This document shows, in pieces, positions 44,559 to 53,734 of a stretch of DNA of 64,000 bases. The stretch is from CAXBMB01 sp052078155 (GTDB lineage: Bacteria; Pseudomonadota; Alphaproteobacteria; Kiloniellales; DSM-21159). Below the pieces are notes generated by a model that saw only the letters and a list, made by a program, of their open reading frames with translations, was not told the DNA's origin and searched no databases. Location: positions 868,001 through 932,000 of the forward strand of contig JBQJBP010000001.1 in the NCBI GenBank assembly GCA_052078155.1, in the 5' to 3' direction. The stretch's first letter is position 1, and the number at the start of each line of letters is the position of its first letter. Made by a program: the position numbers and the translations under genes.

Positions 44559-45030
44559 GAAGTCCTCGCCTCTCTTTCTTCGATGCACAATGAAAGCGGG
44601 TACTGGCAGGCCAGTCTTTTATCCAAACGCCTGCAGCAGTTTACCAGCTAACTCTCACTGCCGCTTTTCAGCAAGGTATAGAAAAACTTAGCCGCTCTGT
44701 AATCATTTTAGTGACAGCGATCTAGACCTTTTCCACCTGCCCGATCGACAGACAGGCATTTTAGCGAGGTTAAGCCTCCCGCTCAAAAAGAGTTGAAGTG
44801 ACACCTCTTCTATCAGCGCGATTAGATGGTGCGACGAGTAAACAGTTGGAAATGACCATCCTACCCCCTAAACTGAAAAATCATTTGTTCTCACCTGAGT
44901 GGTGGGCAGATTTTCAGGCGGTTTGGACATCCGGTTTGTTTCTGGGGGAAACAACAATAGCGGCAGCAAAAGCCGAAGAAGCGGGAAACTCCGGAACCGC
45001 ATACAATTGAACAGGCAAGGAGGCACTAGA
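44559..45030. other. Divergent region before peptide importer
   Basis: No gene recognised. It should hold promoters for the SulP gene and for the importer operon. An AAGGAGG ribosome-binding site at about 45016-45022 belongs to the importer. Frames running from 44899 into the binding-protein gene are read-through, not a longer gene. Confidence 0.45.
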
Positions 45031-46623
45031 ATGAAAAAACTACTGGCATCAACCTTTCTCGGCGCAAGCCTGCTGGCGGGATCGCTGGCGGCACCGGCGC
45101 TGGCCGATACCCCCAAAGATTCCCTGATCATGGCTTATGCCATTGACGATATGATCTCTTTGGATCCGGCAGAGATTTTTGAATTCACAGCTGCCGAATA
45201 TGCGGGCAACACCTATGACCGCCTTATTGCCTATGATGTGAACGACGTCTCCAACATCTATGGCGGAGCCGCCGAAAGCTGGACCGTCAGTGATGATGGC
45301 AAGACCTTCACCTTCAAGATGCGTCAGGGCATCAACTTTGCCTCCGGCAACCCCATGACCGCAGAAGATGCAGCCTTTTCTCTGCAGCGGGTCATCCTTT
45401 TGGACAAATCTCCTGCTTTCATCCTCTCCCAGTTCGGCTTCACCGCCGACAATGTGCGGGACCGCATTCGGGCTACAGACGACAGCACTCTGGTCGTGGA
45501 ACTGGAAAAACCCTTCGCCCCGACCTTTGTTCTTTACTGCCTGACCGCAACGGTCGGTTCTGTCGTCGATAAAAAGACGGTTATGGAACACGAGGTGGAT
45601 GGCGATCTGGGTCATGCCTGGATGCGCACCAACTACGCCGGTTCCGGACCCTTCGCACTGAAGGCATGGAAACCCAACACCTCCCTGTCCCTGACGCGCA
45701 ATGACGACTACTGGGATGGCGCGTCTGAGATGAAACGGGTTTTGATTCGCCATGTGGCAGAAGCGGCCACCCAGCAGCTGCTGCTGGAAAAAGGCGATGT
45801 GGACATTGCCCGCAACCTGGAAGCCGACCAGCTGGCGTCCATCGCCGGCAACGACAAGCTGAAAACCCAGGCCATGGAAAAAGGCGCCGTGTACTATCTC
45901 GGTTTGTCCCAAAAGAACCCCAATCTGGCCAAACCGGAAGTCCGTCAGGCTCTCAAGTATCTGGTTGACTATGAAGGTATGGCCGGAACCATCCTGGACG
46001 GCCGGGCCACCATCCATCAGGCCTTCCTGCCCAAAGGTTTCCTGGGAGCTCTGGAAGAAACACCCTTCAGCCTGGATGTGGACAAAGCCAAAGCCCTTCT
46101 GGCCGAGGCCGGACTGGCTGACGGTTTTACTGTCACCATGGACACCCGCAACACCACCACCATCACTCAGATGGCCCAGTCCATTCAGGCCACCTTTGCT
46201 CAGGCCGGGGTGAAGCTGGAAATCATTCCCGGTGACGGCAAGCAGACCCTGACGAAATACCGGGCCCGCAACCACGACATCTACATTGGCCGCTGGGGTC
46301 CCGATTATCAGGATCCACACACCAATGCAGACACCTTTGCCCGGAACCCGGACAACAGCGACAACGCCAAGTCCAAACCCCTGGCCTGGCGGAACTCCTG
46401 GGACATTCCTGAAATGACCAAGATGGCCGATGCCGCTGTCTTGGAAAGCGACGCCACCAAACGCGCTGCCATGTACATGGACATTCAGCGCAAGCATCAG
46501 CAGACCTCGCCTTTCGTGGTCATGTTCCAGGACATCGAAGTTGCCGCGTTGCAGAAAAATGTGAACGGCTTCATTCTTGGGCCGTCCTTTGACTCCAACT
46601 TCTATCGGTTTGTGACCAAGTAA
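45031..46623 (+). CDS. Peptide-type ABC importer, binding protein
   Basis: A 530-residue periplasmic solute-binding protein of the DppA/OppA family (SBP_bac_5). A 25-residue signal peptide ends at ALA. The conserved family segment AAESWTVSDDGKTFTFKMRQG follows, and the C-terminal lobe carries DIYIGRWGPDYQDP. It delivers peptides or similar solutes (some family members take glutathione, nickel or opines) to the permeases encoded next. The perfect AAGGAGG upstream indicates high translation, usual for a binding protein. First gene of a five-gene operon. Confidence 0.93.
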   Translation: MKKLLASTFLGASLLAGSLAAPALADTPKDSLIMAYAIDDMISLDPAEIFEFTAAEYAGNTYDRLIAYDVNDVSNIYGGAAESWTVSDDGKTFTFKMRQGINFASGNPMTAEDAAFSLQRVILLDKSPAFILSQFGFTADNVRDRIRATDDSTLVVELEKPFAPTFVLYCLTATVGSVVDKKTVMEHEVDGDLGHAWMRTNYAGSGPFALKAWKPNTSLSLTRNDDYWDGASEMKRVLIRHVAEAATQQLLLEKGDVDIARNLEADQLASIAGNDKLKTQAMEKGAVYYLGLSQKNPNLAKPEVRQALKYLVDYEGMAGTILDGRATIHQAFLPKGFLGALEETPFSLDVDKAKALLAEAGLADGFTVTMDTRNTTTITQMAQSIQATFAQAGVKLEIIPGDGKQTLTKYRARNHDIYIGRWGPDYQDPHTNADTFARNPDNSDNAKSKPLAWRNSWDIPEMTKMADAAVLESDATKRAAMYMDIQRKHQQTSPFVVMFQDIEVAALQKNVNGFILGPSFDSNFYRFVTK

Positions 46624-46625
46624 GT

Positions 46626-47714
46626 ATGAGTGATCACTCTTCGAAACCGGCTTTGTCCGGTTCGGATCAAGCTGCAGGCGGACGCTCCGGCGTCCGCCTG
46701 CTCTTTGAAAAGCTGGCGCCAGTGCTGCGCCTGCTCCTCACCCTGGCCGTTACCTTCCTGGGTCTGGTCTTTGTGACCTTCATGATCGGGCGCATTCTGC
46801 CCATCGATCCCGTTTTGGCTGCTGTCGGTGACCGGGCCCCTGCCGATGTTTATGAACGGGTCAGCCGGGAGATGGGATTGCACCTGCCCTTGTGGGAGCA
46901 GTTCTGGAACTACCTGGTCAAAGTCCTGCAGGGAGATTTCGGCCAGTCTGTCCTGACAGCCCAGCCTGTGCTGGAAGACATCAAACGGGTGTTCCCCGCC
47001 ACCCTGGAACTGGCCACAATTGCCACCTTGATCGGGGTCATTCTGGGCATCCCCATGGGGGTGGCCGCGGCTGTCTATCGAAACCGCTGGCCCGATCAGC
47101 TGGTCCGTGTCATCGGCCTTGTCGGCTACTCGGTGCCTGTCTTCTGGCTGGGTCTGGTGGGTCTGCTGCTGTTCTACGCCAAGCTGGAGTGGGTGTCGGG
47201 CCCCGGTCGTCTGGATTTCCTCTATGAAGACTTCTACGAACCCCAGACCGGTCTGATCCTGCTGGACTCTCTGATGTCCGGTGAAAGCGATGTCTTCTGG
47301 AACGCCGTCAGCCACATTATTCTGCCCGCCTCGATACTGGCTTACTACTCGCTGGCCTACATCGCCCGCATGACCCGCTCTTTCATGCTCGACCAGTTGC
47401 AGCAGGAATACATCATCACAGCCCGGGTAAAGGGCCTGTCGGAATGGACCATCATCTGGCGTCACGCTTTGGGCAACGTCATGGTGCCTCTGGTCACGGT
47501 GGTCGCTCTCAGCTACGCCAATCTGCTGGAAGGGTCCGTTCTGACGGAAATCGTCTTTGCCTGGCCCGGGCTGGGTCTCTACATCACAAATTCTCTATTG
47601 AGCGCGGATATGAACGCGGTTCTGGGTGGCACCCTGGTGGTGGGGTCGGTTTTCATCGGCCTGAATTTGCTCAGCGACCTGCTCTATCGCCTGCTCGATC
47701 CCAGAGCACGCTGA
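46626..47714 (+). CDS. Peptide-type ABC importer, permease (DppB-like)
   Basis: A 362-residue inner-membrane permease. The N-terminal helix (LLLTLAVTFLGLVFVTFMIGRILP) precedes a periplasmic loop, and the EAA loop is EYIITARVKGLSEWTIIWRHALGN. Starts 2 bases after the binding-protein stop. A longer periplasmic stretch than usual (about 180-215) precedes the core helices. Confidence 0.93.
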   Translation: MSDHSSKPALSGSDQAAGGRSGVRLLFEKLAPVLRLLLTLAVTFLGLVFVTFMIGRILPIDPVLAAVGDRAPADVYERVSREMGLHLPLWEQFWNYLVKVLQGDFGQSVLTAQPVLEDIKRVFPATLELATIATLIGVILGIPMGVAAAVYRNRWPDQLVRVIGLVGYSVPVFWLGLVGLLLFYAKLEWVSGPGRLDFLYEDFYEPQTGLILLDSLMSGESDVFWNAVSHIILPASILAYYSLAYIARMTRSFMLDQLQQEYIITARVKGLSEWTIIWRHALGNVMVPLVTVVALSYANLLEGSVLTEIVFAWPGLGLYITNSLLSADMNAVLGGTLVVGSVFIGLNLLSDLLYRLLDPRAR

Positions 47715-47733
47715 CGCGGAGCCGTAACAACAC

Positions 47734-48666
47734 ATGGCAAACTCCTCTTCTTCTTCGCCAGCTGCTCGCACTCAGCTTCAGGAATGGCTGCTGACAGACA
47801 CCCCGGCCTCGCGTGGTCAGGCCCGCTGGGGCCGCCTTTATCTGGGCTGGCTGGCGTTCCGCAAAAACCGCCTGGCCATGACCGGGCTGTTCATTCTCAT
47901 GATCCTGCTGGTGGTGGCCGCTCTGGCGCCCTGGATTGCACCTTATGACCCTCTGGCTGTGGACCTGACCAACCGCCTGCAGGCCCCCAGTGCCGCGCAC
48001 TGGCTGGGTACCGACCAGTTGGGTCGGGACATCCTCAGCCGCATCATCAGCGGTGCCCGCATCACCCTGATGGTGGTCGCCCTGGTGGCCATCACCGCCG
48101 CGCCCCTGGGCCTGTTGATCGGCACCATCTCCGGCTACTTCGGCGGCTGGGTCGATACGGTGCTGATGCGCATCACCGACGTCTTCCTGGCCTTTCCGCG
48201 CCTGATCCTGGCGCTGGCTTTTGTTTCGGCGCTGGGTCCGGGAATTGAAAATGCCATCCTGGCCATCTCGCTGACCGCCTGGCCGCCCTATGCCCGTATC
48301 GCCCGGGCAGAAACGCTGACTGTGCGCAAAAGCGACTACATCGCCGCTGCCCGCCTGCAGGGAGCTTCCGCCTTCCGGCTGATTGGCGGACACATCATGC
48401 CTTTGTGCCTCTCTTCGCTCATTGTCCGGGTGTCTCTGGACATGGCGGGCATCATCCTGACAGCAGCGGGGCTCGGTTTCCTGGGGCTTGGCGCTCAGCC
48501 CCCGTCACCCGAATGGGGGGCCATGATCTCCACCGGCCGCCAGTTCCTGTTGGATCAGTGGTGGGTCGCCACCATGCCTGGCTTTGCCATTTTTGTCGTT
48601 TCTCTGGGCTTTAACCTGATTGGTGACGGCCTGCGTGACGTGCTTGATCCCAAGAGCGGAGACTGA
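47734..48666 (+). CDS. Peptide-type ABC importer, permease (DppC-like)
   Basis: A 310-residue permease partner. The N-terminal helix (NRLAMTGLFILMILLVVAAL) is followed by the family motif HWLGTDQLGRDILSRII and the EAA loop YIAAARLQGASAFRLIGGHI. Forms a heterodimer with the preceding permease. Confidence 0.94.
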   Translation: MANSSSSSPAARTQLQEWLLTDTPASRGQARWGRLYLGWLAFRKNRLAMTGLFILMILLVVAALAPWIAPYDPLAVDLTNRLQAPSAAHWLGTDQLGRDILSRIISGARITLMVVALVAITAAPLGLLIGTISGYFGGWVDTVLMRITDVFLAFPRLILALAFVSALGPGIENAILAISLTAWPPYARIARAETLTVRKSDYIAAARLQGASAFRLIGGHIMPLCLSSLIVRVSLDMAGIILTAAGLGFLGLGAQPPSPEWGAMISTGRQFLLDQWWVATMPGFAIFVVSLGFNLIGDGLRDVLDPKSGD

Positions 48667-48668
48667 GC

Positions 48669-49517
48669 ATGACCGAGACAAACACACCGCTTCTGAGGGT
48701 TCGGGATCTCAATGTCACCTTCGATACGGCCAAAGGACCCGTCGAAGCTGTGCGCGGCGTCACCTTTGACCTGGGCAAGGAAAAGCTTGGCATTGTGGGC
48801 GAATCCGGCTCCGGAAAATCTCAAACCGGCCGGGCAATTCTGGGCCTGACAGCCGCACCGGGCCGTGCCCGCGCCAGCGAGATCACCTTTGACGGTCAGG
48901 ATCTGTCCAAAGCCAACCACCGGCAATTGCGGGCCATCCGGGGACAGCGCATCTCCATGGTCATGCAGGACCCCAAGTATTCCCTGAACCCGGTCATGAC
49001 CGTCGGTCAGCAGATCATCGAGTCTTTCCGGGCTCACGGACGGGTGAGCAAAAAAGAAGCGGAACGCCGGGCTCTGGAAATGCTGGAAGCCGTGCGAATC
49101 CGGAACCCTCAGCGGGTGATGGGCGCCTATCCGCACGAAGTCTCAGGCGGCATGGGCCAGCGCATCATGATTGCGATGATGCTGATCCCCGACCCGGACA
49201 TTCTGATTGCCGACGAGCCCACCTCAGCGCTGGACGTCACCGTCCAGCTACAGGTGCTCGCCATCATTGACGATCTGGTGACCCAAAGAGGCATGGGCAT
49301 GATTTTTATCAGCCATGACCTGTCATTGGTTTCCACCTTTTGTGACCGGGTACTGGTCATGTATGGCGGTCGGGTGGTGGAAGAACTGCAGGCCAGAGAC
49401 CTGCAAAACGCCAAACATCCTTACACGCAAGGCCTCTTGTCCTGCCTGCCTCATCTGGGGCAGCAGAAAACCCAGTTGCCGACCCTGCAACGCGATCCTG
49501 CCTGGCTGGAGGCCTGA
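48669..49517 (+). CDS. Peptide-type ABC importer, ATPase (DppD-like)
   Basis: A 282-residue ATPase. Walker A GESGSGKSQT, signature VSGGMGQRI, Walker B DILIADEPTSALD, switch histidine in ISHDLSL. It ends at LQRDPAWLEA soon after the core, so it is shorter than typical DppD and lacks the cysteine-rich C-terminal extension that binds an iron-sulfur cluster in some members. Starts 2 bases after the permease stop. Confidence 0.93.
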   Translation: MTETNTPLLRVRDLNVTFDTAKGPVEAVRGVTFDLGKEKLGIVGESGSGKSQTGRAILGLTAAPGRARASEITFDGQDLSKANHRQLRAIRGQRISMVMQDPKYSLNPVMTVGQQIIESFRAHGRVSKKEAERRALEMLEAVRIRNPQRVMGAYPHEVSGGMGQRIMIAMMLIPDPDILIADEPTSALDVTVQLQVLAIIDDLVTQRGMGMIFISHDLSLVSTFCDRVLVMYGGRVVEELQARDLQNAKHPYTQGLLSCLPHLGQQKTQLPTLQRDPAWLEA

Positions 49518-49522
49518 TCCCC

Positions 49523-50302
49523 ATGATCACGCTCAAAAATCTCAATGTGACCTTTGGCCAGAACAGCAGCAATCTGGTGCATGCAGTGGCCGATTTTGAC
49601 CTCGCAGTTGCGGCCGAAGAATCGGTTGGCCTGGTTGGCGAATCCGGTTCCGGCAAATCCACTGTTCTGCGCGCCTTGACCAATCTGGTGGACGACTGGA
49701 CGGGCCAGATGGAGGTGGATGGTCAAACCCTGGGGAAATCGCGGGATCTGGCGTTCTACAAGAAAGTCCAGATGGTGTTTCAGGATCCCTACGGCTCGCT
49801 CCACCCCCGTCATACCGTGGATCGTATTCTCAGTGAACCTGTTGAAATTCATGGTCTGGGCCAGTCAGACCGGCGGGTCCTGGCGGCTCTAGACCAGGTT
49901 GGTCTGAATGAGAGCTTCCGCTTTCGCTATCCCCATCAGCTGTCAGGCGGTCAGCGCCAGCGCGTGGCCATTGCCCGCGCGCTGATCCTGGAGCCTAAAG
50001 TTCTCCTGCTGGATGAACCCACTTCCGCATTGGATGTCTCCATTCAGGCCGAGGTGCTCAACCTTCTCGTAAAGCTCAGAAAAGAGCTGAAACTGACCTA
50101 CCTGATGGTCAGTCATGATCTGGCCGTTGTGGCCCATCTTTGTGAGCGGGTAGCCATCATGCAGCATGGTCGATTGGTGGAGGTTCTGGACTCCGAAAGC
50201 CTGTCCCGCAAATCGGCTGAAAGTGCCTATGCTCAGCAGCTGATATCCGCTGCACAAGGCTATGACCGGGAGACAATCAGGAGCTTCATTGATTACCAGT
50301 AG
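49523..50302 (+). CDS. Peptide-type ABC importer, ATPase (DppF-like)
   Basis: A 259-residue second ATPase. Walker A GESGSGKSTVL, signature LSGGQRQRVAIARAL, Walker B VLLLDEPTSALDVS, then MVSHDLAVVAHL. It is also compact at the C-terminus. Completes the A-B-C-D-F order of a peptide-type importer. I saw no terminator immediately after it. Confidence 0.93.
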   Translation: MITLKNLNVTFGQNSSNLVHAVADFDLAVAAEESVGLVGESGSGKSTVLRALTNLVDDWTGQMEVDGQTLGKSRDLAFYKKVQMVFQDPYGSLHPRHTVDRILSEPVEIHGLGQSDRRVLAALDQVGLNESFRFRYPHQLSGGQRQRVAIARALILEPKVLLLDEPTSALDVSIQAEVLNLLVKLRKELKLTYLMVSHDLAVVAHLCERVAIMQHGRLVEVLDSESLSRKSAESAYAQQLISAAQGYDRETIRSFIDYQ

Positions 50303-50439
50303 ACTAACAATAATGAGCGACCCACAATGCTATGGTATTCTGAGTTAATGGTTGTATAAGTTAAAACACTGTCGGGATTCGACGTCTTTTGCGGCGCAGA
50401 GAATCCAAAATACAACAAAGATAAAAAAACAGGGTTCCC

Positions 50440-50919
50440 TTGTCGCAATCCCCTCCCTTTCCCCCATCCCGCAACGACGCCATTGCTGACGTTTATGCCT
50501 TATGGCTGGAAATGTCAGAAGATGACCGGCCGCGTTTTGAAGATTTCAATCCCCTGTCCCTGCCCGAGCACCTGAGTGGCTGCTGGATCGTTAAGGTCGA
50601 GCAGAATCCGCCAGGGTTCCGCTTTTGCTATTTTGGCCGGGGCCTGGCCAAGTTGATTGGCAAAGACCGCACAAATGAGCTGGTGCCGGAAAAAGACGAA
50701 TCAGGCAAGCGCCTGGAAGCCCAGGACCTTTTTTCCCGCATTGTTGAAACAGGTGAACCCGGTTGGCGTCTGGGAGCCACGGAACTCAAGACGTTCGACA
50801 CCCAGAATACAGGCATCGAGCTGATTGCTTTGCCTCTGTTTTCAGAAGACAAGGCACAGGTGACCCATATTCTCGGATTCTCCGTCTACATGCGATCAAC
50901 GGGCGAAGAAGTGGACTGA
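50440..50919 (+). CDS. PAS_5-type (DUF1457) protein, first copy
   Basis: A 159-residue protein of a PAS-like family common in alphaproteobacteria. The N-terminal DAIADVYALWLEM helix is followed by LPEHLSGCWIVKVEQ and FRFCYFGRGLAKLIGKDRT, then strands ending in HILGFSVYMRSTGE. No output domain is attached. Starts at TTG with AGGG upstream. A second copy follows about 300 bases later. Confidence 0.8.
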   Translation: MSQSPPFPPSRNDAIADVYALWLEMSEDDRPRFEDFNPLSLPEHLSGCWIVKVEQNPPGFRFCYFGRGLAKLIGKDRTNELVPEKDESGKRLEAQDLFSRIVETGEPGWRLGATELKTFDTQNTGIELIALPLFSEDKAQVTHILGFSVYMRSTGEEVD

Positions 50920-51221
50920 TGGGACAGCCGGCCTGAAGCGGTACAGCATCACGGTGGACAACCCCGCCCCCCGGCCATCAGAGCAACAACTACTGCTCTG
51001 AAAGCAGGCTTACCAGAGAGCCAGACTGACCACTTTGTCGGACGACTGTCACTGACAGACAGGCCACAGGATCAGCACAGGCCCTTCTTTCGATCATGAC
51101 TTGAACAGCCTTGAGCGGATGCTATCGCATTCAACATTTACACCATGATAGTGTCTTCCTTTAAGGCATCCGTGTGTTTACGGCTGCCTTGTGCTGTTCA
51201 ACTGTTTTTTTGCCCCAGTTC

Positions 51222-51710
51222 ATGACCCTCGTTCCCCCCTTCCCCGACACCAGAAGCGATACCATCGCTGACTTCTTCGATCTCTGGATCGGCATGGGGA
51301 ACCACGGCCGCCCCACCCTGCTGGACTTTGACCCCCGGCATCTGCCGCAACATCTCAGCAGTTACTGGATGGCACGCGCTGAACCGGACAGCACCCAGTT
51401 CCGCTTTACCTACTACGGACACAACCTGTCACATGTTGTCGGCGTCGACCGCACGGGCGAGTTGATCCCCACCGACCATCAGTTCAGCCAGTTACTCCTG
51501 CTCTGTCAGACAAGCGGTCAGCCTCAGTGGCGTAAGGGACCCTCCGAATCTGAGACGTTCAACATGAGAGACATCACCATTGAGGTCATCATGCTGCCGC
51601 TGTTCAGTAACTCAGGACAGACAGTCGAGCAGGTGATGGGGATCGCCAAGTATTTCAACAGCGCCGGCGAACCTCTGGATGAAAACAGCTATTCATCCCA
51701 CATGATCTGA
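51222..51710 (+). CDS. PAS_5-type (DUF1457) protein, second copy
   Basis: About 162 residues from the ATG chosen. It aligns with the upstream paralogue along its length (DTIADFFDLWIGMG, LPQHLSSYWMARAEPD, FRFTYYGHNLSHVVGVDRTGELIP, VMGIAKYFNSAGEPLD). A start 48 bases upstream is possible. The tandem arrangement suggests duplication followed by divergence. The signal sensed is unknown. Confidence 0.78.
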   Translation: MTLVPPFPDTRSDTIADFFDLWIGMGNHGRPTLLDFDPRHLPQHLSSYWMARAEPDSTQFRFTYYGHNLSHVVGVDRTGELIPTDHQFSQLLLLCQTSGQPQWRKGPSESETFNMRDITIEVIMLPLFSNSGQTVEQVMGIAKYFNSAGEPLDENSYSSHMI

Positions 51711-51787
51711 CCTGTTGGTCAATGAAACAGGCCACGCGCATCCGCCGGCAGACATCAACTCAGCGGTCCCAAGAGACAAATCGCTTT

Positions 51788-51904
51788 AAGTGGAATCACT
51801 ACGTGATAACGCTTAGAGCATGAAACTTTTTCAACGTGATAGAGGATGAGTCTCGGTCTAGGCACAAGCGCAAAGCGCTTCTAACCAAACCGATCACGCT
51901 CTAA
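51788..51904. repeat. Nested palindromic intergenic element
   Basis: An imperfect palindrome (AAGTG...CGCTT, 51788-51814) adjoins an element bounded by TTAGAGCATGA (51813-51823) and TCACGCTCTAA (51894-51904), which are inverted with one mismatch. Between them lies a third hairpin (AAGCG/CGCTT, 51866-51880). The TTAGAGCATGA end resembles the short palindromic repeats scattered through many alphaproteobacterial genomes. Confidence 0.5.
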
Positions 51905-51907
51905 AAC

Positions 51908-51952
51908 AAAAAAAGCCCCAACCAAACTCCACGCTTGGTCGGGGCCTTTTAA
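51908..51952. terminator. Bidirectional terminator, PAS_5 copy / hutU
   Basis: AAAAGCCCCAACCAA pairs with TTGGTCGGGGCCTTTT with one bulge. A run of A on the left supplies T residues for hutU on the minus strand, and TTTT on the right serves the plus strand. Confidence 0.8.
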
Positions 51953-51975
51953 AATCACGACTGCCTTAGTCCAGA

Positions 51976-53652
51976 TCAGTCCTTCAGGAACGGCAGGTTC
52001 AGCCCCTGCTCCCTGGCGCAATCAATGGCGATATCATAGCCCGCATCGGCATGACGCATCACACCGGTGGCGGGGTCGTTGAACAGCACCCGCCCCAGCC
52101 GCTTGGCGGCCGCTTCCGTGCCATCGGCCATGATGACCACGCCGGAGTGCTGAGAAAAGCCCATCCCCACACCGCCACCGTGATGGAGGGAAACCCAGGT
52201 CGCCCCGCTTGCCGTGTTCAGCAAAGCGTTCAGCAAGGGCCAGTCGGATACCGCATCAGACCCATCGCGCATGCCTTCTGTTTCCCGGTTCGGGCTGGCC
52301 ACAGAACCGGAATCGAGGTGATCACGACCAATAACAATGGGCGCTTCCAGTTCACCGTTTTTGACCATTTCGTTGAATGCCAGGCCCAGACGATGGCGCT
52401 GACCCAGACCGACCCAGCAGATGCGGGCAGGCAGGCCCTGGAACTGGATGCGCTCACGGGCCATATCCAGCCAGTTATGCAGGTGCGGATCATCGGGGAT
52501 CAGTTCTTTGACCTTCTGATCGGTCTTGTAGATGTCCTCCGGATTGCCGGACAGCGCTGCCCAGCGGAAAGGCCCGATGCCACGGCAGAACAGCGGCCGG
52601 ATATAGGCCGGTACAAATCCAGGGAAATCAAAGGCATTTTCCAGCCCGACTTCCAGAGCCATCTGCCGGATGTTGTTGCCATAGTCCACAGTTGGAATGC
52701 CCATGGCATGGAAGTCCAACATGGCCTGTACCTGGGTTTTCATGGACAGCTTGGCTTCGCGCATAACCGTCGCCGGGTCCCGCTCAATCATCTCTTCCCA
52801 CTTTTCCAGGCTCCAGCCAGCGGGCAGATAGCCATTCAAAGGATCATGGGCTGAGGTCTGGTCGGTCACGGCGTCCGGCTTGATGCCGCGTTTGACCATT
52901 TCCGGGAAGACTTCGGCCGCGTTGCCCAGCAGGCCAACGGATACTGCTTTGCCTTCTTCGTGGGCCTTTTCGACAATGGCGATGGCCTCTTCAATGGTTT
53001 TGGCCTGGTGATCCAGATAACCGGTGCGCAAACGCATGTCGATGCGTGAGGGGCGACATTCCACCGCGATCATGGAGGCGCCTGCCATGGTGGCAGCCAG
53101 CGGCTGAGCACCGCCCATGCCGCCCAGGCCACCGGTCAGGATCCACTTGCCCTTCAGGTCTCCGCCAAAGTGCTGACGGCCCATTTCCACGAAGGTTTCA
53201 TAGGTCCCCTGCACAATCCCCTGCGAGCCGATGTAGATCCAGGACCCGGCGGTCATCTGGCCATACATCATCAACCCTTCCTGATCGAGCTTGTTGAAAT
53301 GCTCCCAATTGGCCCAGTTGGGCACCAGGTTGGAATTGGCAATCAACACCCGGGGGGCGTCGCTGTGGGTTTTGAAGACACCGACTGGCTTGCCGGACTG
53401 AACCAGCAGGGTTTCATCTTCTTCCAGATTTTTCAGGCTGGCTTCAATGCGGTCGAACGACTCCCAGTTCCGGGCCGCCCGGCCAATCCCGCCGTAGACA
53501 ACCAGTTCTTCCGGTTTTTCGGCCACAATGGGATCCAGATTGTTGCGCAGCATGCGGTAGGCGGCTTCAGCCCCCCAGTTTTTGGTGTTCAGCTCTGGCC
53601 CGTGCGGGGCGGTAATCACGCGATTGTTGTCGCGGCGGGTAAAAGAGGTCAT
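51976..53652 (-). CDS. hutU: Urocanate hydratase
   Basis: A 558-residue NAD-dependent enzyme for the second step of histidine degradation (urocanate to imidazolonepropionate). Family blocks present: NNLDPIVAEKPEELVVYGGIGRAARNW, the glycine-rich WILTGGLGGMGGAQP for NAD, and WVSLHHGGGVGMGFSQHSG near the C-terminus. Full length. GGAGG precedes the ATG. Last gene of the minus-strand transport-hutC-hutU operon, 82 bases after hutC. Confidence 0.97.
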   Translation of the reverse strand: MTSFTRRDNNRVITAPHGPELNTKNWGAEAAYRMLRNNLDPIVAEKPEELVVYGGIGRAARNWESFDRIEASLKNLEEDETLLVQSGKPVGVFKTHSDAPRVLIANSNLVPNWANWEHFNKLDQEGLMMYGQMTAGSWIYIGSQGIVQGTYETFVEMGRQHFGGDLKGKWILTGGLGGMGGAQPLAATMAGASMIAVECRPSRIDMRLRTGYLDHQAKTIEEAIAIVEKAHEEGKAVSVGLLGNAAEVFPEMVKRGIKPDAVTDQTSAHDPLNGYLPAGWSLEKWEEMIERDPATVMREAKLSMKTQVQAMLDFHAMGIPTVDYGNNIRQMALEVGLENAFDFPGFVPAYIRPLFCRGIGPFRWAALSGNPEDIYKTDQKVKELIPDDPHLHNWLDMARERIQFQGLPARICWVGLGQRHRLGLAFNEMVKNGELEAPIVIGRDHLDSGSVASPNRETEGMRDGSDAVSDWPLLNALLNTASGATWVSLHHGGGVGMGFSQHSGVVIMADGTEAAAKRLGRVLFNDPATGVMRHADAGYDIAIDCAREQGLNLPFLKD

Positions 53653-53734
53653 GGGCTCAATCCTCCAGCAAGGAAATCGTTTTTTTCGTCTTTGTTCGGG
53701 TCGGCCTGCAGCCGAGAATCCAATTGATCAGTGG

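Noticed and set aside
45049..46497. 482-residue open frame antisense to the peptide-binding protein
   Set aside because: Shadow; the plus-strand gene has signal peptide and strong ribosome-binding site.
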